Source of the DNA: Bartonella rattaustraliani AUST/NH4
GTDB taxonomy: Bacteria; Pseudomonadota; Alphaproteobacteria; Rhizobiales; Rhizobiaceae
Assembly: GCF_000312565.1 (NCBI RefSeq)
Contig: NZ_CALW02000031.1
Span: forward strand, 186,001 to 250,000
Direction: 5' to 3'
DNA: 64,000 bases
Part shown: positions 49,152 to 58,533 of the stretch, piece after piece
Layout: each line of letters opens with the position of its first letter
Numbering within the stretch: the first letter of the stretch is position 1
Program-made: the position numbers and the translations under genes
Notes under the pieces: model-generated
Database searches by the model: none
What the model saw: the letters and a program-made list of their open reading frames with translations, nothing else
What the model was told of the DNA's origin: nothing

Positions 49152-49359
49152 ACAATTCTTTCTTGTTCAACTGCTGAAGGATTTTTTTTTGGGATAGAGC
49201 TTTGCGAAAAATGTGCCCAATAAGACATGAAAGAGAGAGGGCAGAAAGCATATAGCTCAAGAGAACAATTTGTTCATGGTGAAGGGTGCCAAGAAACCAG
49301 TCAATTTGCTGAGAAAGATTTCCTACAAACTCGTTGTGAATATTATTTAGGTTGAGCAT
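49108..49359 (-). CDS. ccmD: Haem exporter protein CcmD
   Basis: An 83-residue small membrane protein with one hydrophobic helix (about 33-52: VLLSYMLSALSLSCLIGHIF), then a basic tail with RKALSQKKILQQL. CcmD helps release holo-CcmE from the CcmABC complex. Sequence conservation in this family is weak; size, topology and its place between ccmC and ccmG support the call. It is longer than most (usually 45-70 residues), with the extra part overlapping the ccmG start. Confidence 0.8.
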   Translation of the reverse strand: MLNLNNIHNEFVGNLSQQIDWFLGTLHHEQIVLLSYMLSALSLSCLIGHIFRKALSQKKILQQLNKKELFGKEKYNEKHSSKT

Positions 49360-49376
49360 GATGAAGATTCCTGGTG

Positions 49377-50126
49377 CTATGCACGATAGGCTTTTTGTCG
49401 TTGAAGCATTTGGATATGGCGGCTATTAATTTCATTTCGCATAGCCATTAAATAAAGCACAATAAACAGAAAGCTAAAACAAAATATCATTGTGATGAGG
49501 GGCCATAACATAGCATGCTCGATTGTTGGTCCTCCTGCACGCAAAAGTGATGCGGGTTGATGGAGTGTATTCCACCAATTAACGGAAAATTTGATGATGG
49601 GGATATTGACAATCCCAACGAGTGTGAGAATTGCTGTTGGGCGGGCAGCTTTTTCTCGGTTATCAAAAGCGCGAGCAAGCATGACAATGGCTAGGTAGAT
49701 AAAAAACAAGATCAAAACCGATGTAAGTCGTGCATCCCATACCCACCATGTTCCCCATGTTGGGCGTCCCCAAAGCGCACCTGTCATAAGGGCCAAAGCT
49801 GTAAAAGTTGCTCCAATGGGCGCACCACATTTCAATGCTACATCAGCAAGATAATTTCTCCAAATCAAACTCCCTAATGCTGCAGCACTTATGATGATAT
49901 AACAGAATGTCGAGAGCCATGCGAAAGGGACATGAATATACATAATCTTGACGGTGATGCCTTGTTGATAATCATCTGGAGAGTGCATAATCAAAATAAG
50001 CCCTAAGATAAGAAGGCACAATGTTATCCCAGTTAACCAAGGCAAAATAGCGCGGCTTATTTTCATAAAATAGGTTAAACTTACAGGGAATAACCGCATT
50101 TTTTTTGTGTGAGGTGTTTCATTCAT
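49377..50126 (-). CDS. ccmC: Haem exporter permease CcmC
   Basis: A 249-residue inner-membrane protein with six helices that presents haem to CcmE. The tryptophan-rich haem-binding motif WGRPTWGTWWVWDARLTSVL is intact, and flanking histidines are in IHVPFAW and NTLHQP. The frame extends to a TTG at 50162; the ATG at 50126 (MNETPHTKK) is a more natural start, though a later ATG is possible. Lies between ccmB and ccmD. Confidence 0.94.
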   Translation of the reverse strand: MNETPHTKKMRLFPVSLTYFMKISRAILPWLTGITLCLLILGLILIMHSPDDYQQGITVKIMYIHVPFAWLSTFCYIIISAAALGSLIWRNYLADVALKCGAPIGATFTALALMTGALWGRPTWGTWWVWDARLTSVLILFFIYLAIVMLARAFDNREKAARPTAILTLVGIVNIPIIKFSVNWWNTLHQPASLLRAGGPTIEHAMLWPLITMIFCFSFLFIVLYLMAMRNEINSRHIQMLQRQKAYRA

Positions 50127-50172
50127 ATGGTTTATAATAGGCAGAGTTTTGCTAGGTGGCAATCATCTTTTA

Positions 50173-50838
50173 TTATTCTGCTAAAAGCTTGAGCGTTATA
50201 GCTGCAACAACAGAGCCAAAAAGACTTAAAAGAAGTGAAAAAGCGATAAGAAGAGCTAAGGAAGTAAGGAAAGAGATATTTGGGTTTATAGGGGCTGTCG
50301 CGGCAGAAACACCAAAAATTATGATGGGAATAATCCACGGCAAGATGATGATAAAAATGAGAAGAGTGCTGTGTAACAATGATGTTGCGAGTGCTGCTCC
50401 TATAGCACCAACAAAAATAATGGCAGGTGTTCCACAGAATAGGGTGAGTATTGTTGTAAAGGTTATTGTGGTTTCTAAATGGAGCATAAACGCTAAAATA
50501 GGAGTAGCTAAAATAAGGGGAAGGATTGTTCCTACCCAATGGGCAAGGCATTTGGTTAATATAATCAATGTGAAACTTTGTCTTTGTCCAGAAAGGATAA
50601 ATTGGTCAAGACTTCCATCATCGTGATCCGTTTGAAAAAGTTTACTCATATTGAGAAGCCCTGCGAGGAGAGCTCCAAGCCATAAGATACCGGGGCCTAT
50701 TTGTGCAAGCACTTTAGGGTCTGGTCCAAGAGTAATTGAGGTTATCATAACAACAGCGATGAAAAACAACAGTCCCGTTAACGAAGAGACTTGTGGTGTG
50801 AAAGTTAATTTAAGATCACGCCAAAATAGTGCTTTCAT
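50173..50838 (-). CDS. ccmB: Haem exporter permease CcmB
   Basis: A 221-residue inner-membrane subunit of the CcmAB ABC transporter, with six hydrophobic segments. MKALFWRDLKLTFTP at the start and FQTDHDDGSLDQFILSGQ in the first cytoplasmic loop are family marks. CcmAB uses ATP to release haem-loaded CcmE from CcmC. Its start overlaps the end of ccmA by 23 bp. Confidence 0.95.
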   Translation of the reverse strand: MKALFWRDLKLTFTPQVSSLTGLLFFIAVVMITSITLGPDPKVLAQIGPGILWLGALLAGLLNMSKLFQTDHDDGSLDQFILSGQRQSFTLIILTKCLAHWVGTILPLILATPILAFMLHLETTITFTTILTLFCGTPAIIFVGAIGAALATSLLHSTLLIFIIILPWIIPIIIFGVSAATAPINPNISFLTSLALLIAFSLLLSLFGSVVAAITLKLLAE

Positions 50839-51460
50839 ATTCTTCTCTCTTAGGGGGCAAAAATTGTTCTAGGGCGATCTTATGATTTTCTGAAATGCCG
50901 AGAGGGCTATGTGTTGCAGCGACAATCATACCACCTTTGTTTAGATGGTTTTGGAAAACATTTGTCAGGAGATTTTGAGCATGGTTATCAACGCCTGATA
51001 ATGGTTCATCTAAAACCCAAAGAGGACGATAAGAGAGTAAAAGGCGGGCAAGAGCAACACGTCTTTTTTGGCCCGTTGACAAAATATTGAAGGGTAAATG
51101 TTCAAGATCAGAAAGACCAATTTCGGCAAGAGCTTCATGCGGAGAGCATAAATATTGTCCATAAAATACCGACCAAAAGTGCAGGTTATCGATGACAGAT
51201 AAGAAGGGTTTCATGGCATTTTGAGGACCAAGATAATGACATGCGGTGGCTGTAGGATATGTCTTTTTATGATCTTCAAGACTGACAGAGCCTTCGGTAG
51301 CCTTGAGAAGACCGACGATGATTCGTAGTAATGTGGATTTTCCAATTCCGTTGGGACCTGTGATTGTCATAAGCTGTTGTGGAAATAAACGAAAAGAAAG
51401 ATTTTGAAACAGAATTCTTTCGTTTCTGTGAGCTGCCAGATTTTTACCTGATAACACCAT
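50816..51460 (-). CDS. ccmA: Haem exporter ATPase CcmA
   Basis: A 214-residue ABC ATPase of cytochrome c maturation. Walker A is TGPNGIGKSTLLR, the signature LSTGQKRRVALARLLL, Walker B LWVLDEPLSGVD, and the switch histidine AATHSPL. The frame opens at 51511, but the ATG at 51460 (MVLSGKNLAAHRNERILF) follows TAGGAAATCAC and fits the family start. First gene of ccmABCDG, divergent from acnA, with an Irr-type palindrome about 80 bp upstream. Confidence 0.94.
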   Translation of the reverse strand: MVLSGKNLAAHRNERILFQNLSFRLFPQQLMTITGPNGIGKSTLLRIIVGLLKATEGSVSLEDHKKTYPTATACHYLGPQNAMKPFLSVIDNLHFWSVFYGQYLCSPHEALAEIGLSDLEHLPFNILSTGQKRRVALARLLLSYRPLWVLDEPLSGVDNHAQNLLTNVFQNHLNKGGMIVAATHSPLGISENHKIALEQFLPPKREEYESTILA

Positions 51461-51537
51461 GTGATTTCCTATTTGCATGTATTTTATAGTTTTTATTGCA
51501 TTATAAGACAAAAAACACGTTTTTTATGCAATTGTAC

Positions 51538-51563
51538 CTAGAATAGTTCTAGAAATAGTTCTA
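51538..51563. promoter_or_regulatory. Irr box (ICE-type) between ccmA and acnA
   Basis: CTAGAATAGTTCTAG (51538-51552) is a perfect inverted repeat, TAGAA-N3-TTCTA at its core. It is followed by a second overlapping half-set, TAGAA-N4-TTCTA (51550-51563). The published iron control element bound by the rhizobial haem-sensing regulator Irr has the form TTAGAA-N3-TTCTAA. Irr is known to act on genes for iron-using proteins in Rhizobiales, and aconitase and haem export fit. Binding here is inference. Confidence 0.55.
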
Positions 51564-51756
51564 TAAACGATGTGTTACATCGATATCTGGTGTAAAATGT
51601 TTTTTTGCGCTGATTTTCGAATTTGCCTATGACAAAGGCGAAGGGGAAATGGATGGCGGAGGTTATTGCGTCTGCGCTCAAGCTGCGGCCTTGATTCGTA
51701 GTTTGTGTTGTTCGTTCCAGGAAATTGGGTGGTTTGTAGTGTGAGGGTGGACAGTC

Positions 51757-54444
51757 ATGACTCAAATTGATAGCTTTAATTGTCGTAGAATTTTAAATGT
51801 TGGCGGCAAAGAATATATTTATTATAGTTTGGTCGAAGCAGAAAAAAATGGGCTTGAGGGTATTTCTCGCCTACCCTTTTCGATGAAAGTTATTCTCGAA
51901 AATTTATTACGGTTTGAAGATGGTCGTACGGTTAAGAAAGAAGATATCCTCAATGTTGCGAAGTGGTTAAACGACAAAGGGAGTGCTGGTGCAGAAATCG
52001 CTTACCGCCCTGCACGCGTTCTTATGCAAGATTTTACTGGGGTTCCTGCGGTTGTGGATCTTTCTGCTATGCGTGATGCTATGGTTAAACTTGGAGGGGA
52101 TGCCGAAAAGATCAATCCTCTCATTTCTGTTGATCTCATAATTGATCATTCCATTATCGTTGATGATTTTGGCAATCCTATGGCTTTCAAGGAAAATGTT
52201 GAGCATGAATATGAGCGCAATGGTGAACGCTACCGTTTCCTGAAGTGGGGGCAACAAGCATTTCAAAATTTTCGTGTTGTTCCTCCAGGAACAGGGATTT
52301 GTCACCAGGTTAATCTGGAGTATTTAGCACAGTGTGCATGGGTGAAGGACGAAAAGGAGGGCCAGACGGTTTATCCTGATACTTGCGTGGGGACTGATTC
52401 GCATACAACCATGGTCAATGGTTTGGGTGTTTTAGGCTGGGGCGTTGGTGGTATTGAAGCCGAAGCAGCAATGTTAGGACAACCCGTTTCTATGTTATTG
52501 CCTGAAGTGATAGGTTTCCGTTTAACGGGTAAGCTGAAAGAAGGTGTAACGGCGACTGACTTAGTGTTGACGGTAACACAAATGTTACGCAAAAAAAGTG
52601 TTGTCAGTAAATTTGTCGAGTTTTTTGGTCCTGGTCTGGAACATATGACACTTGCTGATCGGGCAACGATTGGGAATATGGCACCTGAATATGGAGCAAC
52701 CTGTGGTTTTTTTCCAATTGATGAGGAAACAGTACGTTACCTTAATATGACAGGACGTGATGAAGATCGGATTGCTTTAGTGGAAGCATATTCTAAAGCG
52801 CAGGGAATGTGGCATGATAAAACTGTATCCGACCCCGTTTTTAGTGATATAATTGAATTAGATATGGGAAGTGTTGTGTCTTCTTTGGCGGGTCCTAAAC
52901 GTCCTGAAGGGCGTATTTCATTAGAAAATGTAGGGCAAGGTTTTAAGCAGGCATTGGGTGAGGATTATAAGAAGACTTCTGGGCAAGATGATCGTTATCA
53001 GGTTGAGGGTGAGGAATACACACTTGGTCATGGAGATGTCGTGATTGCTGCAATTACTTCTTGTACAAATACATCAAATCCAAGCGTTCTTATTGCTGCG
53101 GGCCTTTTAGCACGTAATGCTGTAGCGAAAGGCCTTAAGAGCAAACCATGGGTGAAGACGTCTCTTGCACCTGGTTCACAAGTCGTTGAAGCTTATCTTC
53201 AAAATTCAGGTTTGCAAAAAGACTTAGATGCCTTAGGCTTTAACCTAGTAGGGTTTGGGTGTACGACATGTATTGGGAATTCTGGTCCTTTGCCTCCAGC
53301 ACTTTCTCAAGTCATTAATGATAAGAATTTAATTGCAGCTGCAGTTCTTTCAGGAAATCGTAATTTTGAGGGACGTGTATCGCCTGATGTACAAGCAAAC
53401 TATTTAGCATCGCCACCATTAGTTGTTGCTCATGCTTTAGCGGGAACGGTGCGTAGAGATTTAACCAAGGAGCCTCTGGGCGAAGATTCAGAAGGGAATC
53501 CCGTGTATCTGAGAGATATTTGGCCGACATCTCAAGAAATTCAAGAATTTATTGAAGAGAATGTGACACGTAAGCTTTTTGTCGAAAAATATGCTGATGT
53601 CTTTAAAGGGGATGAGAATTGGCGAGAAGTGCAAGTGCCAGCAGAAGCTACTTATGCTTGGGATGAGAAATCGACATATGTACGCAATCCCCCATATTTT
53701 GAAGGTATGCAGAAGGTTCCTGATGTCTTACCAGATATTAAAGATGCAAGAATCTTAGGCTTGTTTGGTGATAAAATTACGACCGATCATATTTCTCCTG
53801 CTGGTTCTATTAAAGCAGATTCTCCTGCCGGTAAATATTTGATGGATCATGGTGTTAAAGTAGCTGATTTTAACCAGTATGGAACACGTCGTGGGAATCA
53901 TGAAGTGATGATGCGCGGAACCTTTGCCAATATTCGCATTCGTAACTTCATGTTAGGAGAAAATGGTCGTGAAGGTGGATATACAGTTCATTATCCATCA
54001 GGAAAAAAACAAGCAATTTATGATGCAGCAATGGCATATAAACAGGAAGGTGTTCCACTTGTTGTGTTTGCTGGTGTTGAATATGGTAATGGGTCCTCTC
54101 GTGATTGGGCAGCTAAAGGGACCAATTTGCTTGGTGTAAAAGCGGTTATTGCCCAGTCTTTTGAGAGGATTCATCGTTCTAATCTTGTTGGTATGGGCGT
54201 TGTTCCTTTTGTGTTTGAAGAGGGTACAAGTTGGAAATCACTTGGTTTAAAGGGCGATGAAAAGGTAACGATTGAAGGGATTCGTGAATTGAAGCCCCGT
54301 CAGAAGACTGTTGCCACAATCACTTTTTCTGATGGAACTGTAAAAACTGTTCCATTGTTATGCCGTGTTGATACTGAAGATGAGCTGGATTATTTGCATC
54401 ACGGTGGTATTTTGCAGTATGTTTTGCGTAATTTGGCTGTTTAA
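51757..54444 (+). CDS. acnA: Aconitate hydratase A
   Basis: An 895-residue TCA-cycle enzyme that interconverts citrate and isocitrate with a [4Fe-4S] cluster. Cluster cysteines are C436 (ITSCTNTSNPS), C502 and C505 (GFGCTTCIGNSG). DSHTTMVNGLGVLGWGVGGIEAEAAMLGQP and the C-terminal swivel-domain GNGSSRDWAAKG are intact. It is of the monomeric IRP/AcnA type with normal length. Divergent from the ccm operon. The intergenic region has an Irr-type palindrome, so iron control is likely. Confidence 0.97.
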   Translation: MTQIDSFNCRRILNVGGKEYIYYSLVEAEKNGLEGISRLPFSMKVILENLLRFEDGRTVKKEDILNVAKWLNDKGSAGAEIAYRPARVLMQDFTGVPAVVDLSAMRDAMVKLGGDAEKINPLISVDLIIDHSIIVDDFGNPMAFKENVEHEYERNGERYRFLKWGQQAFQNFRVVPPGTGICHQVNLEYLAQCAWVKDEKEGQTVYPDTCVGTDSHTTMVNGLGVLGWGVGGIEAEAAMLGQPVSMLLPEVIGFRLTGKLKEGVTATDLVLTVTQMLRKKSVVSKFVEFFGPGLEHMTLADRATIGNMAPEYGATCGFFPIDEETVRYLNMTGRDEDRIALVEAYSKAQGMWHDKTVSDPVFSDIIELDMGSVVSSLAGPKRPEGRISLENVGQGFKQALGEDYKKTSGQDDRYQVEGEEYTLGHGDVVIAAITSCTNTSNPSVLIAAGLLARNAVAKGLKSKPWVKTSLAPGSQVVEAYLQNSGLQKDLDALGFNLVGFGCTTCIGNSGPLPPALSQVINDKNLIAAAVLSGNRNFEGRVSPDVQANYLASPPLVVAHALAGTVRRDLTKEPLGEDSEGNPVYLRDIWPTSQEIQEFIEENVTRKLFVEKYADVFKGDENWREVQVPAEATYAWDEKSTYVRNPPYFEGMQKVPDVLPDIKDARILGLFGDKITTDHISPAGSIKADSPAGKYLMDHGVKVADFNQYGTRRGNHEVMMRGTFANIRIRNFMLGENGREGGYTVHYPSGKKQAIYDAAMAYKQEGVPLVVFAGVEYGNGSSRDWAAKGTNLLGVKAVIAQSFERIHRSNLVGMGVVPFVFEEGTSWKSLGLKGDEKVTIEGIRELKPRQKTVATITFSDGTVKTVPLLCRVDTEDELDYLHHGGILQYVLRNLAV

Positions 54445-54528
54445 ACTGTCTTTGTTTGAAGGGGGGAGCTCTTAAAGCAGTTATGAAGAACCTAGAGCGT
54501 TTTTTTATGGCTCTCTTTGAGAATTTGA

Positions 54529-54558
54529 TTGACGTTGCCTTTAAGGTTGCGCTATAAG
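54529..54558 (+). promoter_or_regulatory. Sigma-70 promoter of rpsT
   Basis: TTGACG (54529-54534), an 18-bp gap, then TATAAG (54553-54558). A strong-looking housekeeping promoter about 110 bp before the rpsT start. An AGAGC/GCTCT hairpin just upstream (about 54494-54514) may end the acnA transcript. Confidence 0.65.
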
Positions 54559-54666
54559 CTGTGCCGTTATAGCAGCTTTATAGCTTTGCTGGGCTGAAAT
54601 TTTTTATATTGGTAGAGATGTTTATTAAGATTCATTCTATCCGATGTGGTGAAAGAGAGATGATTT

Positions 54667-54933
54667 ATGGCGAATACACCTTCCGCTCAAAAGGCGGTGC
54701 GTAAAGTTGCTACACGCACGCAGGTTAATAGAGCACGCCGTTCACGTGTTCGTACCTTCATACGTAAGTTTGATGATGCTTTAGCTTCTGGTGATAGGGC
54801 ATCTGCGGAAATGGCGTTTAAGAACTTTGAACCCGAGATTATGCGTGCAGTTTCCAAAGGGGTTTTTCATAAAAATACTGCGGCGCGGAAAGTATCGCGT
54901 TTGGCGAAGCGTCTGAGAGCTCTTCCTACTTAG
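54667..54933 (+). CDS. rpsT: 30S ribosomal protein S20
   Basis: An 88-residue basic primary 16S rRNA-binding protein. [20 protein letters not shown] and the C-terminal [22 protein letters not shown] are the S20 signature. Length is typical. It precedes dnaA, as in other Rhizobiales, with its own promoter and terminator. Confidence 0.97.
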   Translation: MANTPSAQKAVRKVATRTQVNRARRSRVRTFIRKFDDALASGDRASAEMAFKNFEPEIMRAVSKGVFHKNTAARKVSRLAKRLRALPT

Positions 54934-54976
54934 AGTTTTTCTCTGCTTAAGATTTTTCCATTGTATTGAGAAACAG

Positions 54977-55008
54977 ACCGGCATCCTTATAGAGGTGCTG
55001 GTTTTTTT
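54977..55008 (+). terminator. Terminator of rpsT
   Basis: ACCGGCATC (54977-54985) pairs with GGTGCTGGT (54994-55002) with two GU pairs, and a T-run follows. Confidence 0.85.
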
Positions 55009-55621
55009 ATTTTGGGGACGATTTTAACTCTTTAAGAGTAAGCTTCTAAAGTGATTTTCTTTATGAATAGAGTTAAAGAAAATTTATATGGTTATCCACA
55101 AGCTTTTAGGGTTTTTACAGAGTCTTTTTTGTCAAGCATTTTAATTTTTTTTTTTAGTCTGAGAAGATTTCTTAATTATTGGTAAATTCAGAGAAAAAAA
55201 ATGAATTGAATCAATTATTTTTCTCATTTCCTGTTTATATCATCAAGTTTCATAGTGGTTTTTGGTTGGATTTTAGCCTCTTGCATTTTGCCTCTGCTGT
55301 TTTGTATGGTTTTGTGAAAGCTAAAAACAGGTAGGATTCATATGAGCGGATTATCCTGTATTATGTTGCATGTTAAGAGGCTGTTATGCGTTCTCCTACG
55401 GGAAGAGTTTTCTGACGTGTTTTTAGTTTTTTAATTGGTATGTTTGCCACTTTAGAAAATTGGGTCATATCATGAATGCAAGCAAATCTTATTGGTCATC
55501 TTTGTTTGTGGGGTTGTAATGAAGCTATCCTAGGGGGGGATTGTATTTGGGGTAGGGCGTTTTGCTAGGTGCGTTTTTCGCGTTTTGGCAAGGCAGATTT
55601 TTATTTTTATCAGGATGAAAG
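55009..55621 (+). promoter_or_regulatory. dnaA upstream regulatory region
   Basis: About 610 bp without a gene. It holds one consensus DnaA box, TTATCCACA (55092-55100), and GANTC sites at 55120-55124, 55208-55212 and 55335-55339. GANTC methylation by CcrM controls dnaA transcription in Caulobacter, and DnaA autoregulation through a single box is common. No cluster of DnaA boxes or AT-rich unwinding element typical of an origin is evident. Confidence 0.5.
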
Positions 55622-57193
55622 ATGGTGGATAAATTGAACTCTAAAGCTAGTTCCTTTAAAAGGATTTCGGTGGATATCTTGTCTGCAGAAAAAATAATAA
55701 AAAATCAGATGACGGATAGTAATGGGTCAATTGGGAGAAATGCTTCTGTAGAGCATTCTATTATTTCAGAGGAGGAAGGCGCAGCAGCTTTTACGCGTGT
55801 GATGGCACAAGTAAAGGCACAGGTTGGGATTGAAGCTTATACAAGTTGGTTTGGTCGCTTGAAGCTTGATGAATATAGCCGTAACTTTATAAAGCTTTCC
55901 GTTCCTACAGCGTTTTTACGTTCATGGATTAATAATCACTATGGTTCTCTTTTAACAAATTTATGGAAACAAGAGAATTCAGCGATTCTGCGTGTTGAAA
56001 TTATTGTTCGTGGTATGAATCGTGTTTCAAAGGGTGTCGTTTGTAGAACGCATGTCGTTCCGGTTGCTTTGGAAGATCAATCCGCTTCATCTTTTGTTGA
56101 AAACTATACGGAACATTCCATAAAGGGTCTTCAAACAGGTGTTTTGGGTTCACCACTTGATTCTCGTTATACTTTTGAAAGTTTCGTGGAAGGTTCTTCT
56201 AATCGTGTTGCCTTGGCTGCAGCACGTTCGATTGCAGAAGGACATAAAAGTGCTTTAAGATTTAACCCTCTTTTTATTCATGCCTCTGTTGGTTTAGGAA
56301 AAACACATTTGCTTCAAGCGATTGCCGCTGCCGCGCTCAAGCGTTTAACACCTGCACGGGTTATTTATTTGACCGCTGAATATTTTATGTGGCGTTTTGC
56401 GACGGCTATTCGTGATAATGATGCTCTTTCTTTTAAAGAGCAGCTTCGTGATATTGATCTTCTCATTATCGATGATATGCAATTTTTGCAGGGGAAATCA
56501 ATTCAGCACGAATTTTGTCATTTGCTGAATATGTTGCTTGATAGTGCGAAACAAGTCGTTGTCGCTGCGGATCGTCCCCCTGCGGAATTAGAATCACTTG
56601 ATGTTCGGGTTCGCTCTCGCCTTCAGGGAGGGGTTGCTCTTGAAATTGAAGCACCAGATTATGAGATGCGTTTGCAAATGCTGCGCCAGCGTTTAGAGGT
56701 AGCGCAACAAGATGATAATATGATCACGATTTCTGATGATATTTTAGAGTATATTGCGAGGACAGTTTTGGGATCAGGACGTGATCTTGAAGGAGCCTTT
56801 AATCAGTTATTATTCCGTCAGTCATTTGAGACTGATTTGTCTTTAGAACGCATTGATGAGTTATTAGGTCACTTAACACGTTCTGGTGAGCCTAAGCGTA
56901 TTCGGATTGAAGAGATTCAACGTACAGTTGCGCGTCATTATAATGTTTCTAAGCAAGATTTGTTATCTAACCGTAGAACACGTACAGTAGTGAAACCGCG
57001 ACAGGTTGCAATGTATTTGGCAAAAATGTTAACGCCGCGTTCATTGCCAGAAATTGGGCGTCGTTTTGGTGGGCGTGATCATACAACAGTTTTACATGCT
57101 GTCCGTAAAATTGAAGATTTGGTTTGTGGTGATCAGACATTGGCCAAAGAGCTTGAATTGCTTAAGCGGTTGATTGGAGAACAAGCTGTATAG
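55622..57193 (+). CDS. dnaA: Chromosomal replication initiator protein DnaA
   Basis: A 523-residue AAA+ initiator that melts the origin and controls its own gene. Domain I is about 55-130, after an N-terminal extension of about 50 residues. The AAA+ core starts near 180 with Walker A ASVGLGKT (221-228) and Walker [14 protein letters not shown]. The C-terminal DNA-binding domain has [29 protein letters not shown]. The first glycine of the P-loop is alanine or serine here. The ATG at 55622 follows AGGATGAAAG. dnaN comes next. Confidence 0.97.
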   Translation: MVDKLNSKASSFKRISVDILSAEKIIKNQMTDSNGSIGRNASVEHSIISEEEGAAAFTRVMAQVKAQVGIEAYTSWFGRLKLDEYSRNFIKLSVPTAFLRSWINNHYGSLLTNLWKQENSAILRVEIIVRGMNRVSKGVVCRTHVVPVALEDQSASSFVENYTEHSIKGLQTGVLGSPLDSRYTFESFVEGSSNRVALAAARSIAEGHKSALRFNPLFIHASVGLGKTHLLQAIAAAALKRLTPARVIYLTAEYFMWRFATAIRDNDALSFKEQLRDIDLLIIDDMQFLQGKSIQHEFCHLLNMLLDSAKQVVVAADRPPAELESLDVRVRSRLQGGVALEIEAPDYEMRLQMLRQRLEVAQQDDNMITISDDILEYIARTVLGSGRDLEGAFNQLLFRQSFETDLSLERIDELLGHLTRSGEPKRIRIEEIQRTVARHYNVSKQDLLSNRRTRTVVKPRQVAMYLAKMLTPRSLPEIGRRFGGRDHTTVLHAVRKIEDLVCGDQTLAKELELLKRLIGEQAV

Positions 57194-57397
57194 TGTTTAT
57201 CATTTTCTGCTGCTTTTAAAATGATTGCAGAGAATTTAAGTGGCAGGGGGGGAAGTAAGGGAAGTTGTTTCTGCTTTTATGAGGAGTTGCTTGCTATTTT
57301 AAGAGATGTTGAATAAACTCTCATGGTGATTCGTAAGGGGATAAGTTTTTTCATCTAAAGAGTTTCTATAATTTTTGTAAATTATGACGGGTATTTT

Positions 57398-58522
57398 ATG
57401 CGTATTACAGTTGATCGTAGTTATTTTCTTAAGTCCCTTGGCCGTGTTCACCGTGTAGTGGAGCGTCGTAATACTGTTCCTATTTTATCGAATGTGCTGA
57501 TCAATGTAGAGAATGATCATGTACAATTAAAGGCAACAGATCTTGATTTAGAGGTTACGGAATCTTTTACAGCCAATGTTGAAAAAGCTGGAGCAACAAC
57601 TGTTCCAGCCCATTTGTTATACGATATAGTGCGAAAATTTCCTGATGGCAGTGAAGTTGTGTTATCTGTTGATGGGAATCAAGCTGGCACGATGTCTGTT
57701 GTTTCGGGTTGTGCGCATTTTCAGCTTCAATGTCTTCCAAAGGAAGATTTTCCAGAGTCACTTCCGGGGCAGTTTGGTTATCGTTTTTCTCTATCAGCCT
57801 CGGGGTTAAAACATTTACTTGATTGCACGCAATTTGCTATTTCTACTGAAGAAACGCGTTATTATCTTAATGGTATTTATTTTCATGTTGTTAAGGACGA
57901 TGTTTTGAAGTTGCGTTTAGTTGCAACTGATGGTCATCGTCTAGCACAGGTTGATATGCAGGCGCCTTCAGATGTTGATGATAAGATGCCAGGTGTCATT
58001 ATTCCTCGCAAAGCAGTAGGAGAGTTACAGAAACTTCTTTCAGAAGAAATTGAAAGTGATGTATGTGTAGAGCTCTCAGAAACAAAGATTCGTTTTTCTG
58101 TAGGTTCTGTTATTTTTACATCAAAGTTGATTGATGGGACATTTCCAGACTATCAGCGCGTTATTCCTCTTGAAAATGATAAAAAGCTGGTGGTCAAGAG
58201 GCAGGATTTTTCTTCTGCAGTTGATCGTGTTTCGACAATTTCAAGTGATCGTGGGCGTGCGGTAAAATTAACCATTGAGCAGGGACATTTGAAGCTTGTT
58301 GTGAACAACCCTGATTCGGGAAGTGCAGAAGATCAATTGGTGGCAACTTATACATCAGATCCGCTTGAAATAGGGTTTAACTCTCGTTATCTTTTGGATA
58401 TTGCTGGACAACTTTCGGGTGATGAGGTGGTTTTTATGCTCGCTGAAGCTGGGGCTCCGGCGCTGATTCGTGATAATGATGATGCGGATGCGCTTTACGT
58501 GCTGATGCCTATTCGCGTTTAA
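57398..58522 (+). CDS. dnaN: DNA polymerase III beta sliding clamp
   Basis: A 374-residue processivity clamp that encircles DNA as a dimer. MRITVDRSYFLKSLGRVHRVVERRNTVPILSNVL begins the first of three similar domains. RLVATDGHRLA and the C-terminal DALYVLMPIRV are family signatures (the latter near the protein-binding cleft). Normal length, intact. Lies 204 bp after dnaA and 11 bp before recF. Confidence 0.97.
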   Translation: MRITVDRSYFLKSLGRVHRVVERRNTVPILSNVLINVENDHVQLKATDLDLEVTESFTANVEKAGATTVPAHLLYDIVRKFPDGSEVVLSVDGNQAGTMSVVSGCAHFQLQCLPKEDFPESLPGQFGYRFSLSASGLKHLLDCTQFAISTEETRYYLNGIYFHVVKDDVLKLRLVATDGHRLAQVDMQAPSDVDDKMPGVIIPRKAVGELQKLLSEEIESDVCVELSETKIRFSVGSVIFTSKLIDGTFPDYQRVIPLENDKKLVVKRQDFSSAVDRVSTISSDRGRAVKLTIEQGHLKLVVNNPDSGSAEDQLVATYTSDPLEIGFNSRYLLDIAGQLSGDEVVFMLAEAGAPALIRDNDDADALYVLMPIRV

Positions 58523-58533
58523 GGGCAATTGCT

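Noticed and set aside
55009-55621. Chromosomal origin upstream of dnaA
   Set aside because: Only one clear DnaA box and no box cluster or unwinding element were seen. In Rhizobiales the origin is usually near hemE, away from dnaA.
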